NCBI GenBank assembly: GCA_024072375.1
Contig: CP099617.1
Coordinates: 2,646,001-2,710,000 of the forward strand
Direction of reading: 5' to 3'
Origin: Sphingomonadaceae bacterium OTU29LAMAA1
GTDB taxonomy: Bacteria > Pseudomonadota > Alphaproteobacteria > Sphingomonadales > Sphingomonadaceae
DNA length: 64,000 nt
In this document: in pieces, positions 8,664 to 16,136 of the stretch
Layout of the letters: each line of letters opens with the position of its first letter
How positions within the stretch are numbered: the stretch's first letter is position 1
The notes under the pieces: model-generated
Seen by the model: the letters and a program-made list of their open reading frames with translations, nothing else
Databases searched by the model: none
Told to the model about the DNA's origin: nothing
Program-made: the position numbers and the translations under genes

Positions 8664-9968
8664 TCAGCGCTTCTCCGCGCTCAGGCGGGACATCAGGATC
8701 GCCGCGCGCTTCGCCTGGCGGCGGATCGTCGACAGGTCCACCACCTCGTCCGGCGTATGATCGCCGCGGCTGGCGGTACCCAGCCCGACCAGTCCGTCGA
8801 CATCCGCAGCCACCCACGAAATGTCGCCCGCGCCGCGCTTCAACGGATCGAGCGGCGGCATCGCCGGCAGTCCCAGATCGCGGTTCACGACGTTCAGCCG
8901 GGCGAGCAGCGCCTGGTTTCCCGCGGTCGGCGCCATCGCCGGATAGCCGCTCTTGAAGCTGATCGACGCATCGGTACCGGGCGCATGCCGCGCGACGATC
9001 GCCGTCATTTTCGTCCGCACGCGCTGCGTCTGATCCTCGCTCAACGTCCGGAAATCGCCGCTCGCGACCGCTTGCGCGGGGATGATGTTGCTCTTGCCTT
9101 GCGCACTCGCCTTCGATCCACTCGCGTCGATCGCAGCGGTGACGCCGCTGGCGAGCAGGCCGACGTTGAAGGTCAGATTGGCCTCGGGCAGTTCGGTGCG
9201 AAACGCCGCGACGATGCGTGCGATCTCGTTGGCCGCGCCATCGCCGAACGCCTCGCTGAAGATGCGCGAGCTGTGGCCGCTCTTGCCAGTTACGGTCAGC
9301 GTCCAGTCGTTGACGGACCGGCGGGCGATCGAGCCCATGTCGCGGCCCTCCTCGATCGCCAGCCCCTCGAAATCGAGTGCGACGTCGGCGCGTTTGCCGG
9401 CCGCGATCAGGTCGGCGCGCGCCACCGCGATCGGATCGCCCGAATCCTCTTCGTCCCCGGTCAGCACGATCTCGATATTCGCGTTCCGGAGCGTGCCGGC
9501 GGCCTGCATTGCGCGCAGCGCGGACAGCATCACCACCATGCCGCCCTTGTCGTCGCCGGCGCCGGGGCCGCTCGCCTCCTCGCCCTTGCGGACGAAGCGC
9601 TGGAACGGCGAATCCGCCTCGAACACGGTATCGAGATGGCCGATCAGCAGCAGCCGTCGGGTGCCGGGCGCGCCGCCATGCGTCGCGATGATGTGGCCCG
9701 CGCGGCCGGTCTGCGGCAGCGGCTTCCACGTCACGGTGAAGCCCAGCCCGCGCAGTTCCTCCGCCATCATCGCGCCGACCTTCGTAACGCCGGGCAGGTT
9801 CATCGTGCCGCTGTTCTGATTGACCAGCCGCTCCAGCAGCGTAACCGAACGTTCGTATTCGGCATCGACCGTCGCGGCCATCCGCGCCTCCGCCGAAGAC
9901 AGGCGTGGTGCGGGATCGGCGGCGGCGGGGCTGGCCGCGAGCAGCAGCGGCAGGAACAGCGTCAGCAT
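8664..9968 (-). CDS. Secreted M20-family zinc peptidase (glutamate carboxypeptidase type)
   Basis: A 434-aa M20/M28-like metallopeptidase with a signal peptide (MLTLFLPLLLAASPAAA). Zinc ligands are visible in order: His in LIGHLDTVF, Asp in GAGDDKGG, the catalytic Glu pair in GDEEDSG, an Asp after the dimerisation-domain region, and a late His in GDHTPDE. The dimerisation domain holds the KSGHSSRIF motif. This resembles carboxypeptidase G2-type enzymes that release C-terminal Glu, although dipeptides and other amide substrates are possible. Its ATG overlaps the stop of the upstream gene by one base, so the two are translationally coupled. Confidence 0.88.
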   Translation of the reverse strand: MLTLFLPLLLAASPAAADPAPRLSSAEARMAATVDAEYERSVTLLERLVNQNSGTMNLPGVTKVGAMMAEELRGLGFTVTWKPLPQTGRAGHIIATHGGAPGTRRLLLIGHLDTVFEADSPFQRFVRKGEEASGPGAGDDKGGMVVMLSALRAMQAAGTLRNANIEIVLTGDEEDSGDPIAVARADLIAAGKRADVALDFEGLAIEEGRDMGSIARRSVNDWTLTVTGKSGHSSRIFSEAFGDGAANEIARIVAAFRTELPEANLTFNVGLLASGVTAAIDASGSKASAQGKSNIIPAQAVASGDFRTLSEDQTQRVRTKMTAIVARHAPGTDASISFKSGYPAMAPTAGNQALLARLNVVNRDLGLPAMPPLDPLKRGAGDISWVAADVDGLVGLGTASRGDHTPDEVVDLSTIRRQAKRAAILMSRLSAEKR

Positions 9969-10483
9969 CACGACGCGACCCTCGCCGCCATCAGCGACAG
10001 GGCCGCGGTCTTGCTGCCGGTGAGCTGGACCTGATAACGACCGGGGGCGAGATCGAAATCGACCATCTTGCGGATCGGCGAGCAGGCGGGACCATGGCCG
10101 TGCGTAGCGGACGCGACGATGCGGTCGCCCGCGACCACGTCGATCCACGCGCCGCTTCCGAGCGCGATCCGGTAGCGGCCCCGCGTTGCGACCGAGAGCG
10201 TGAAGACACCGCCGAAGCCCGCAGGCGTGCCGGCTTTCCCGGAGGCCTGCGCCAGACGCAAGGTCGACGTGGCGACCAGCGTCGCGCGGACGCCACTACC
10301 GATCGGCAGCGCTGGTGCGTCTCCGGCGGACACGCCGGCGGCGAGCGGGACGGATCGCGCCCAGCCGGACAGGCCGGCAGGCAGGACCGTCGATCCCGAC
10401 GGGCAGGATGCGGTCGGCGATGCGGCGGGAACGGCGACCTGTACGGCGGCCGCCATCATCGCGCCCCAAAAGATCGATAGCAT
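9968..10483 (-). CDS. Secreted protein of unknown function coupled to the M20 peptidase
   Basis: A 171-aa exported protein. The start at 10483 has GGAGG 9 nt upstream and gives a hydrophobic N-terminus followed by an Ala/Pro/Ser segment. The remainder looks like one beta-rich domain: alternating hydrophobic strands, with GVFTLSVATRGRYRIALG and PGRYQVQLTG resembling pre-peptidase C-terminal (PPC)-like sandwich domains that stabilise or target secreted proteases. Two Cys (in ASCPSG and PACSP) could form a disulfide. The one-base overlap with the peptidase gene suggests a partner role; this is inference. Confidence 0.7.
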   Translation of the reverse strand: MLSIFWGAMMAAAVQVAVPAASPTASCPSGSTVLPAGLSGWARSVPLAAGVSAGDAPALPIGSGVRATLVATSTLRLAQASGKAGTPAGFGGVFTLSVATRGRYRIALGSGAWIDVVAGDRIVASATHGHGPACSPIRKMVDFDLAPGRYQVQLTGSKTAALSLMAARVAS

Positions 10484-10705
10484 TCGCACCATCCTCCATA
10501 TCGTTCGAGGACGAGGATAGCAGGGGCGTCCGTCGTGTCACGGCCCGATCCGCGCGAGCCACGATCAGGCGTCGAGAGCAGAAACACCTTCTTACGCTCT
10601 AAAAATCCAAACCCAGATTGATTTGTCCGACCAGTTGGGCCTAAACGGGAATATCCGGAATGGACGTTACAATCGCCGGCCGGATCAAAGGGGAGCGGTG
10701 AAACG

Positions 10706-10891
10706 GTGATGATCGGGACAAAAGTCATGAACGCCGACGTGCACGACCATGTTTGCGTGTTGCTGCTGGATACACTCGATCTGCTGGACGAGCAGGGGGC
10801 GACGATGGCCGCAATCCACGTCAGTCACGCGCTCGAGGTGCTGGGGTGTGCGGTTACCGATCCTGCGGATCGGCCCGCTGCAGCGGTATAG
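10706..10891 (+). CDS. Small hypothetical protein
   Basis: A 61-aa acidic, probably all-helical protein with a conserved-looking core (DHVCVLLLDTLDLLDEQG). Starts at 10706, 10709 or 10727 are possible; GGGGAG lies 13 nt before the first. Its end overlaps the end of the winged-helix regulator on the other strand by 38 nt. The composition is protein-like, but at this length the evidence is modest. Confidence 0.5.
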   Translation: MMIGTKVMNADVHDHVCVLLLDTLDLLDEQGATMAAIHVSHALEVLGCAVTDPADRPAAAV

Positions 10892-11333
10892 CGGCAATTT
10901 CCGTCAGCCATGCACGGATCGTCGAGCGGCCGGTCTGGCTCAACGCCAGCATCGTCACACGCCGGTCGCTGACATCGTCGCTGCCAAGAACCAGACCCCG
11001 GTCCTGCAACAGCTTGATCCAGCGTAACGCGGTGGTGCGCGGAACGCCGGCGGCGGCGCAGCAGGCATTGGTGGTCACCGTGGCACCGTTCAGCCCCTCG
11101 GCGAACAGGAACAGCATGATGTCCAGTCCGGGATTGGCGAACAGGGATGCTTCCAGATGATCGGCGAGCTTGCGGCGCGCTCCGGTGATGCTGCACGCTA
11201 GCGTCGCAAGCGCGTCGTCACCGGGCTGAAAACCAGTCGCGTCGATCGGCATCGGTGAACCGGCAAACCGGCTGACACCGGTTTCCCGATCGACAGAGGC
11301 GGAGACATCCTGTTCGCGCAATATGGCATCCAT
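10854..11333 (-). CDS. Winged-helix (MarR-like) transcription regulator
   Basis: A 159-aa protein whose C-terminal half is a winged helix-turn-helix: ATVTTNACCAAAGVPRTTALRWI gives the two recognition helices and SDDVSDRRVTMLALSQTGR the wing, as in MarR proteins. The N-terminal third is unconserved. The start MDAILREQ at 11333 has AGGAGG 11 nt upstream; a longer frame reaches 11390. Members of this sphingomonad family are uncharacterised. It lies immediately downstream of the che operon on the same strand. Confidence 0.75.
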   Translation of the reverse strand: MDAILREQDVSASVDRETGVSRFAGSPMPIDATGFQPGDDALATLACSITGARRKLADHLEASLFANPGLDIMLFLFAEGLNGATVTTNACCAAAGVPRTTALRWIKLLQDRGLVLGSDDVSDRRVTMLALSQTGRSTIRAWLTEIAAIPLQRADPQDR

Positions 11334-11386
11334 CGTGATCGTCGCCTCCTTTACCGCAGCACGGCATAGCCGGAGACGATCCGAAA

Positions 11387-11758
11387 TCAACCCGTGTCAA
11401 CGTTGTCGAGGTCCACGGGTAGCCCCTCGCGGCGATAACGGGCGAGCGATTCCGACAAGCTGCGGCCCAGATCTTCCAGTGTAACCGTCTCGAGCCGCCG
11501 ATCGATCGGATCGGTGGAGCGGAGCACGTCGGCGATCGCCAGCTGCGCCTGGGTGATCCGGTCGATCACCTGCAGGCTGTGCATATGCCGGCGCAGCGTT
11601 TCGCTGTCGCTCGCAAGGTCGAACGCCAGTTCGGCGAGCAGGCCGGTGAGACCGACCAGCTCATCCGCCAGTGCATAGGCCATGGCGGGCTCCATGCCGT
11701 CGAGCGACGGGTCCGCCCCAGGGACGGGAATGGCGCGGATGATCGATTGATGGATCAT
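11387..11758 (-). CDS. Small helical chemotaxis protein with CheZ/CheT-like DxxxQ motif
   Basis: A 123-aa predicted all-helical protein and the last gene of the che operon. Its ATG overlaps the CheB-like stop in an ATGA junction. The central helix contains Asp66-Arg-Ile-Thr-Gln70, the same D-x-x-x-Q spacing as the CheY-P phosphatase site of CheZ (DLTGQ), preceded by a Leu-Gln pair. Alphaproteobacterial che operons sometimes end with a small protein of this kind; CheT of Sinorhizobium is a known example carrying a DxxxQ motif. Whether this protein dephosphorylates CheY or binds CheR is not shown by the sequence. The chemotaxis link rests on operon position and the motif. Confidence 0.75.
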   Translation of the reverse strand: MIHQSIIRAIPVPGADPSLDGMEPAMAYALADELVGLTGLLAELAFDLASDSETLRRHMHSLQVIDRITQAQLAIADVLRSTDPIDRRLETVTLEDLGRSLSESLARYRREGLPVDLDNVDTG

Positions 11759-12765
11759 TTGCCACACAATTTCAGGATCGTGCCGGCCAGCTGGTCCGCC
11801 GGCACCGCCTGCGTCGCGATCCGCCGCGACATCACGAAGCCGTCGGCGCGCCGTTCCGCCGGCACGATGCCGTAGCTTCCCCCCGCCTGCAGCGCGCGGA
11901 CGCCGGCATCGCCATCCTCGCCGTCGGCCCCGAGCAACAGCCCGACCGCTTCGGCGCCGGCAGCCTTGGCGATCGAGGCGAACAGGATCGAGATCGACGG
12001 CCGCTCGCCCGCCACGGGATCGCGCGGCAGCATGCGGAGGCGCCCGTTCGGCCAGCCGTCGACGACGACATGATGCTCGCCCGGCGGCGCGAGGTAGATC
12101 GTACCCTGTTCGATCGCCATGCCATCCTCGGCCAGCACGATCCGCGGCGCGATCTCGGCGGCCATCGTATCGATCATCGTACCGGCAAGGCCTGCGCCCA
12201 GATGCTGGACGACGACGGTCGGCGGGCAATTCGCCGGAAAGGTGCCGAACAGGTCGAACAGCGCCTGCGTGGCGGCCGCCTCGCCGCCGATCGCGACGAT
12301 CCGGCCGTTCCAGTCGAGCGGCGGAGCGGCGACGGGCTTCGCACCGCCACTCGGCTTGACCGCCGCGCCCTTCGCGGCCTTGATCCGCTTGCCGAGCTTG
12401 CTCAGGATCTTGTCGAATTCCGCGGCGACGGCGACCTTTGGCTTGGGGAAACAGTCGATCGCCCCCAGCCGAAGCGCCTCGATCGACGCCTCCGCGCCGG
12501 CTTCGGTGCGGGTCGAGAACATGATGATCGGCATCGGCCGCGATGCCATCACCTCGGCCAGATATTCGAGGCCGCTCATTCCCGGCATCTCGACATCGAG
12601 CGTGATGACGTCGGGGTGCAGCTGTTCGCGCATCGTGCGGGCTTCGTCGGCACCGCCCGCCGATCCGACGACAGCAACGCCGGGAATGCGTTCCAGCGCG
12701 CCGGACAGCAGGGCGCGCATGGTGAGGGAATCATCGACGACTAGGACTTTAACCGGGGCAGCCAT
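11755..12765 (-). CDS. CheB-like protein (receiver plus degenerate methylesterase domain)
   Basis: A 336-aa protein with a normal receiver domain (VVDDS, phospho-acceptor Asp57 in TLDVEMPG, Lys109) joined to a CheB-type C-terminal domain. In the second CheB of this operon the catalytic serine lies in IGSSTGG. Here the aligned segment reads IGGEAAA, with Glu162 at the Ser position and the glycines lost. The His of the triad (VVQHL, His188) and an Asp-rich region (GADGEDGD) remain. Methylesterase activity is therefore unlikely, and a phosphorylation-controlled binding role is more plausible. The ATG at 12765 is preferred; a GTG at 12777 is possible. It lies between cheW and the DxxxQ gene. Confidence 0.85.
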   Translation of the reverse strand: MAAPVKVLVVDDSLTMRALLSGALERIPGVAVVGSAGGADEARTMREQLHPDVITLDVEMPGMSGLEYLAEVMASRPMPIIMFSTRTEAGAEASIEALRLGAIDCFPKPKVAVAAEFDKILSKLGKRIKAAKGAAVKPSGGAKPVAAPPLDWNGRIVAIGGEAAATQALFDLFGTFPANCPPTVVVQHLGAGLAGTMIDTMAAEIAPRIVLAEDGMAIEQGTIYLAPPGEHHVVVDGWPNGRLRMLPRDPVAGERPSISILFASIAKAAGAEAVGLLLGADGEDGDAGVRALQAGGSYGIVPAERRADGFVMSRRIATQAVPADQLAGTILKLCGK

Positions 12766-12800
12766 GGCGGTGTTCACTTTCTGTGGCGGGTCTGCGGCGT

Positions 12801-13244
12801 TCAGGCGGCGTCGGCGAGCGGCATCGACGGGTCGGTGAGCCGTTCGAGCGCCAGGATCAGGATCAGGCGCTGATCGATCGTCGCGAGCCCTTCGAGGTAG
12901 TTGGCGGCGGGCGTTTCGCCGATGTCGGGCAGGGGCTGCATGCCGTCGGCGGGGACGGTGACGATGTCGTTCACCGCGTCGACGATCAGGCCCTGCAACT
13001 GGTCGCCGATGCGGACTACGATGATGACGTGACGCGACGACGGATCGGTCATGCCCCAGCCGAGGCGGTGGCTGAGATCGAGCACGGGCAGGACGACGCC
13101 GCGCAGGTTGACGACGCCGCGGACATGCGGCGGCACGTTGGGCAGCGGCGTCGCGGGCGACCAGGCGCGGATTTCACGGATCGCCATGATATCGACGCCG
13201 AGAACCTGCTCGCCGATCTGGAAGGTGATGAGCTGACGGGACAT
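12801..13244 (-). CDS. cheW: CheW chemotaxis coupling protein
   Basis: A 147-aa single CheW/SH3-like domain that links chemoreceptors to CheA at the membrane. It has the expected opening (LITFQIGEQVLGVDIMAIREI), the VRGVVNLRGVVLPVLDL core and a C-terminal strand ending in a short tail. AGGAG lies upstream of the ATG. It lies between cheY and the degenerate CheB gene in the operon. Confidence 0.93.
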   Translation of the reverse strand: MSRQLITFQIGEQVLGVDIMAIREIRAWSPATPLPNVPPHVRGVVNLRGVVLPVLDLSHRLGWGMTDPSSRHVIIVVRIGDQLQGLIVDAVNDIVTVPADGMQPLPDIGETPAANYLEGLATIDQRLILILALERLTDPSMPLADAA

Positions 13245-13265
13245 GGAAGGTCTCCTGAAGGGCGA

Positions 13266-13631
13266 TCAGTGCAGGACGCGGCGGATCGCCGCGGCCAGCT
13301 TGTCGGGATGGAAGGGCTTGACGATCCAGCCGGTCGCGCCGGCGGAGCGCGCGCGATTCTTCTTCTCGTCGGAACTCTCGGTGGTCAGCACCAGGATCGG
13401 CAGGTTGCGATGGCGATCCTCCGCACGCACCTTTTCGATCAGGCCGAAGCCGTCGAGCCGGGGCATGTTGATGTCGGTGATCAGCAGGTCGGGTTCGATC
13501 CCGTCGAGCCGCTCCAGCGCATGGACACCGTCCTCGGCCTCCAGCACCTTGTAGCCGAGATCGGTCAATGCCGCCTTCAGCAGCATGCGCATGCTGGGCG
13601 AATCGTCCACGGTCATGATCGTACCGGACAC
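13266..13631 (-). CDS. cheY: CheY single-domain response regulator
   Basis: A 121-aa receiver with no output domain: Asp9-Asp10, phospho-acceptor Asp53 (ITDINMP), Thr in VLTTESS and Lys in VKPF. Phosphorylated by CheA, it would bind the flagellar motor. I prefer the GTG at 13631 (reads MSGTIMTVDD) because GAAGGA lies just upstream and the length matches CheY. The ATG at 13661, overlapping the cheD stop by one base, would add ten residues. Confidence 0.9.
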   Translation of the reverse strand: MSGTIMTVDDSPSMRMLLKAALTDLGYKVLEAEDGVHALERLDGIEPDLLITDINMPRLDGFGLIEKVRAEDRHRNLPILVLTTESSDEKKNRARSAGATGWIVKPFHPDKLAAAIRRVLH

Positions 13632-13660
13632 GGATTTTCCTTCGTTGGGGGAATGTTGCA

Positions 13661-14227
13661 TCAGAAGAACTCCACATCGCCGAGCTGTGCGGCGGGGATC
13701 GGAGGCGCGACGAGGCGGGGGCGTTCCGCGGGCCGGTCGGCGGCGATGCGGCACCGGGCGAGGCCCAGCGTCGGCCGGAATTCGACGCGCCGCGCACCGT
13801 GCCCGCCGACATCCTCGCCGACCAGCGCGATGCGCTCGTCACGCAGGAAGCGCCTGGCGAACAGTGCGTTGGTCGCGCCGATATCGCGGAACCCGTCGCG
13901 CAGGCTAGCGCCGCCATAGATGCGCGCCTTCAGGTTGGAGCGCGACGCGCCCATCGCCATCATGGCGTTGATCAGCACCTCCATCGCATAGACGCCGTAA
14001 CGCTGCAGCGAGCGCACGTCGGTGTCGCCGTTGCCGGGTTCCGCCAGCAGGAAGTGGTTGAGGCCGCCGACTTTCGCGACCGGATCGTACAGGCAGGCCG
14101 AGATGCAGCTGCCGAGCACCGTCGTCATGATGACGCCGGCATCGTTCGATACCCTGGTCTCGCCCTGCATGATCGTCATGCGGACGAGGCCATCGGCCGG
14201 TCTGGGCAAGGCGCTCACGCCCGGCAT
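13661..14227 (-). CDS. cheD: CheD receptor glutamine deamidase
   Basis: An approximately 188-aa CheD, which deamidates Gln to Glu in chemoreceptors. The catalytic Cys lies in TTVLGSCISACLYD, followed by the His in GGLNHFLLAE and the YGGASL motif. The start at 14227 (MPGVSALP) overlaps the cheB end by 13 nt; an internal ATG at 14179 (MTIMQGETR) is the alternative. Its Arg/Pro-rich tail ends QLGDVEFF. Confidence 0.9.
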   Translation of the reverse strand: MPGVSALPRPADGLVRMTIMQGETRVSNDAGVIMTTVLGSCISACLYDPVAKVGGLNHFLLAEPGNGDTDVRSLQRYGVYAMEVLINAMMAMGASRSNLKARIYGGASLRDGFRDIGATNALFARRFLRDERIALVGEDVGGHGARRVEFRPTLGLARCRIAADRPAERPRLVAPPIPAAQLGDVEFF

Positions 14228-15279
14228 TCCGACAGCAGCCGTGCGGCGATCCGCGCGAGCGGCAGCTGGACGGTCACTGCACCGATCCGGTGTGCGGCGG
14301 CGGGCATGCCGTAGACGACGCAGCTCTCTTCGTCCTGGCCGATGGTCATCGCTCCCCTTTCTTTCATGATCTTGAGTCCTTCCGCGCCATCCGCCCCCAT
14401 GCCGGTCAGGATCGCTCCGACCGCCGATGCGCCGGCCCAGCGTGCGACCGACAGGAACAGGCGATCGACCGAGGGACGGTGGCCGCTCATCTTTTCGTCC
14501 ACGACCAGCCGGCAGCGGCGCAGCGGCCCGCCAGTGATTTCGCAATGATGCGTGCCCCCCGGCGCGACATAGACGTGGCCCGGTTGCAGCGGTGCACCCG
14601 ACCGGGCGACGCTGACGTGCGGTGCCGACAGGCGGTCGAGCCGTGCGGCGAAGGTCGGGACATAGGCCTCGGGCATATGCTGCACGATCACCGTCGGCGG
14701 GCAGTTGGCGGGAAAGCCGGACAGCAGCTCGATCAGCGTCTCGACGCCGCCGGTCGACGATCCGATCGCGATCATCGCATCGGCACGAGGGACGTAGCCC
14801 TGCGGCGGCTGCCCGGTTTCCGCGACGAAGCGAGGTCGGACCCGGCTGTTCGCAGCGGCCTTGACCAGCCTCGTGAGTTCTTCGCCCAGATCGCTGCCGA
14901 ATGCCCGGTCGGGCTTCTGGTAGCAATCGAACGCACCCAGTTCGAGCGCGCGGACCGTCGCATCGGCGCCGCGCCCGGTCAGCGTCGACAGCATGACGAC
15001 GGGCATCGGTCGCAGCCGCATGATCTTGTCGAGGAATTCCAGCCCGTTCATGCCGGGCATCTCGATGTCGAGCGTGATGACGTCCGGCGCCAGCTGCTTG
15101 ATCATGTCGCGTGCGGAGGCGGTGCCGTCGGCGGTGCCGACCACCTCGATGTCCGGATCCTGCGACAGAGTGTGCGACACCATCGCGCGCATCGTCGGCG
15201 AATCGTCGACGATCAGCACACGCGTGCATGGCCGCGGCCGTCGCATGCCCGATGGCGCGGCCGGATCGGTGATGCTCAT
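14215..15279 (-). CDS. cheB: CheB protein-glutamate methylesterase
   Basis: A 354-aa enzyme that demethylates chemoreceptors in adaptation. The receiver has Asp71 (TLDIEMPG) and a conserved KP at residues 122-123. The esterase domain carries an intact triad: Ser175 in IGSSTGG, His201 in VQHMP, and Asp297 in GMGADG. The ATG overlaps the cheR stop by 4 nt. This is the functional counterpart of the degenerate CheB encoded further down the same operon. Confidence 0.95.
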   Translation of the reverse strand: MSITDPAAPSGMRRPRPCTRVLIVDDSPTMRAMVSHTLSQDPDIEVVGTADGTASARDMIKQLAPDVITLDIEMPGMNGLEFLDKIMRLRPMPVVMLSTLTGRGADATVRALELGAFDCYQKPDRAFGSDLGEELTRLVKAAANSRVRPRFVAETGQPPQGYVPRADAMIAIGSSTGGVETLIELLSGFPANCPPTVIVQHMPEAYVPTFAARLDRLSAPHVSVARSGAPLQPGHVYVAPGGTHHCEITGGPLRRCRLVVDEKMSGHRPSVDRLFLSVARWAGASAVGAILTGMGADGAEGLKIMKERGAMTIGQDEESCVVYGMPAAAHRIGAVTVQLPLARIAARLLSECRA

Positions 15280-16136
15280 GCGTCGTTCTTCAGGAACGTC
15301 GTGCGACCGACGCAGGTGAAGCGCGTGGCGACGGATGCCGCCAGCCGTTCGGAATGACCGATGTACAGGAACCCGCCGGGCGCCAGCTGATCGGCGAGCC
15401 GGGTCTGCAGCCGCTCCTTGGTCGGCTCGTCGAAATAGATCATGACGTTACGGCAAAAAATCGCGTCGAACCGGCCCTTGATCGGCCATGGCTCGATCAG
15501 GTTGAGCTTGCGGAAGCTGACACGGTCGCGGATCAGCGGGTGAACCTCCGCGCGATCGTCCACCTTGGTCATCCACGTCGAGCGCAGCGGTAGCGGAACG
15601 CCCGCGGCGGTATCCAGCGCGTAGCGGCCGGCGGCGGCGGCAGCCAGGATCTCGGTCGACAGGTCGGTGGCGAGGATGCGCAGATCGGTGCGCGACAGGC
15701 GCTGGCCGGTGCCGCGCTCCTTGCCGAACATCGCCATCAGCAGCGAATAGGGCTCCTCGCCGCTCGAGCAGGCGGCGGACCATATCCGCACCTTGCCGCG
15801 CGCGGACAGGCGCTGTTCCAGCGCGGGCCAGGCATGTTCCATGAAATGGTCGAAATGGTGCGATTCACGGAAGAAGCTGGTGTGATTGGTGGTCAGCGCG
15901 TTCAGGGCGGCGGTGCGTTCCTTCGCATCGTGGCCGATCAGCGCGATATAGTCGGCGAAATTGGTCAGGCGGCATGACCGCACGCGGGGTGCGAGACGGC
16001 CGTAGACCAATTGCATCTTGCCGGGCGGCAGCAGGATCGCCGATTCCTCGTAGACCATGGCGCTGATCGCCTGATGATCGGCGGGCGTGAAATGAAATTC
16101 GGCTTGCCGGTCGCCGGTGCGGGCTGCGGCGCTCAT
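15276..16136 (-). CDS. cheR: CheR chemoreceptor methyltransferase
   Basis: A 286-aa SAM-dependent methyltransferase for receptor glutamates. The N-terminal helical domain (residues 20-75) is followed by the TNHTSFFRE motif, the SAM-binding segment WSAACSSGEEPYS, LATDLSTEIL and the late CRNVMIYFD motif. The start overlaps the cheA stop by 4 nt. Confidence 0.95.
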   Translation of the reverse strand: MSAAARTGDRQAEFHFTPADHQAISAMVYEESAILLPPGKMQLVYGRLAPRVRSCRLTNFADYIALIGHDAKERTAALNALTTNHTSFFRESHHFDHFMEHAWPALEQRLSARGKVRIWSAACSSGEEPYSLLMAMFGKERGTGQRLSRTDLRILATDLSTEILAAAAAGRYALDTAAGVPLPLRSTWMTKVDDRAEVHPLIRDRVSFRKLNLIEPWPIKGRFDAIFCRNVMIYFDEPTKERLQTRLADQLAPGGFLYIGHSERLAASVATRFTCVGRTTFLKNDA

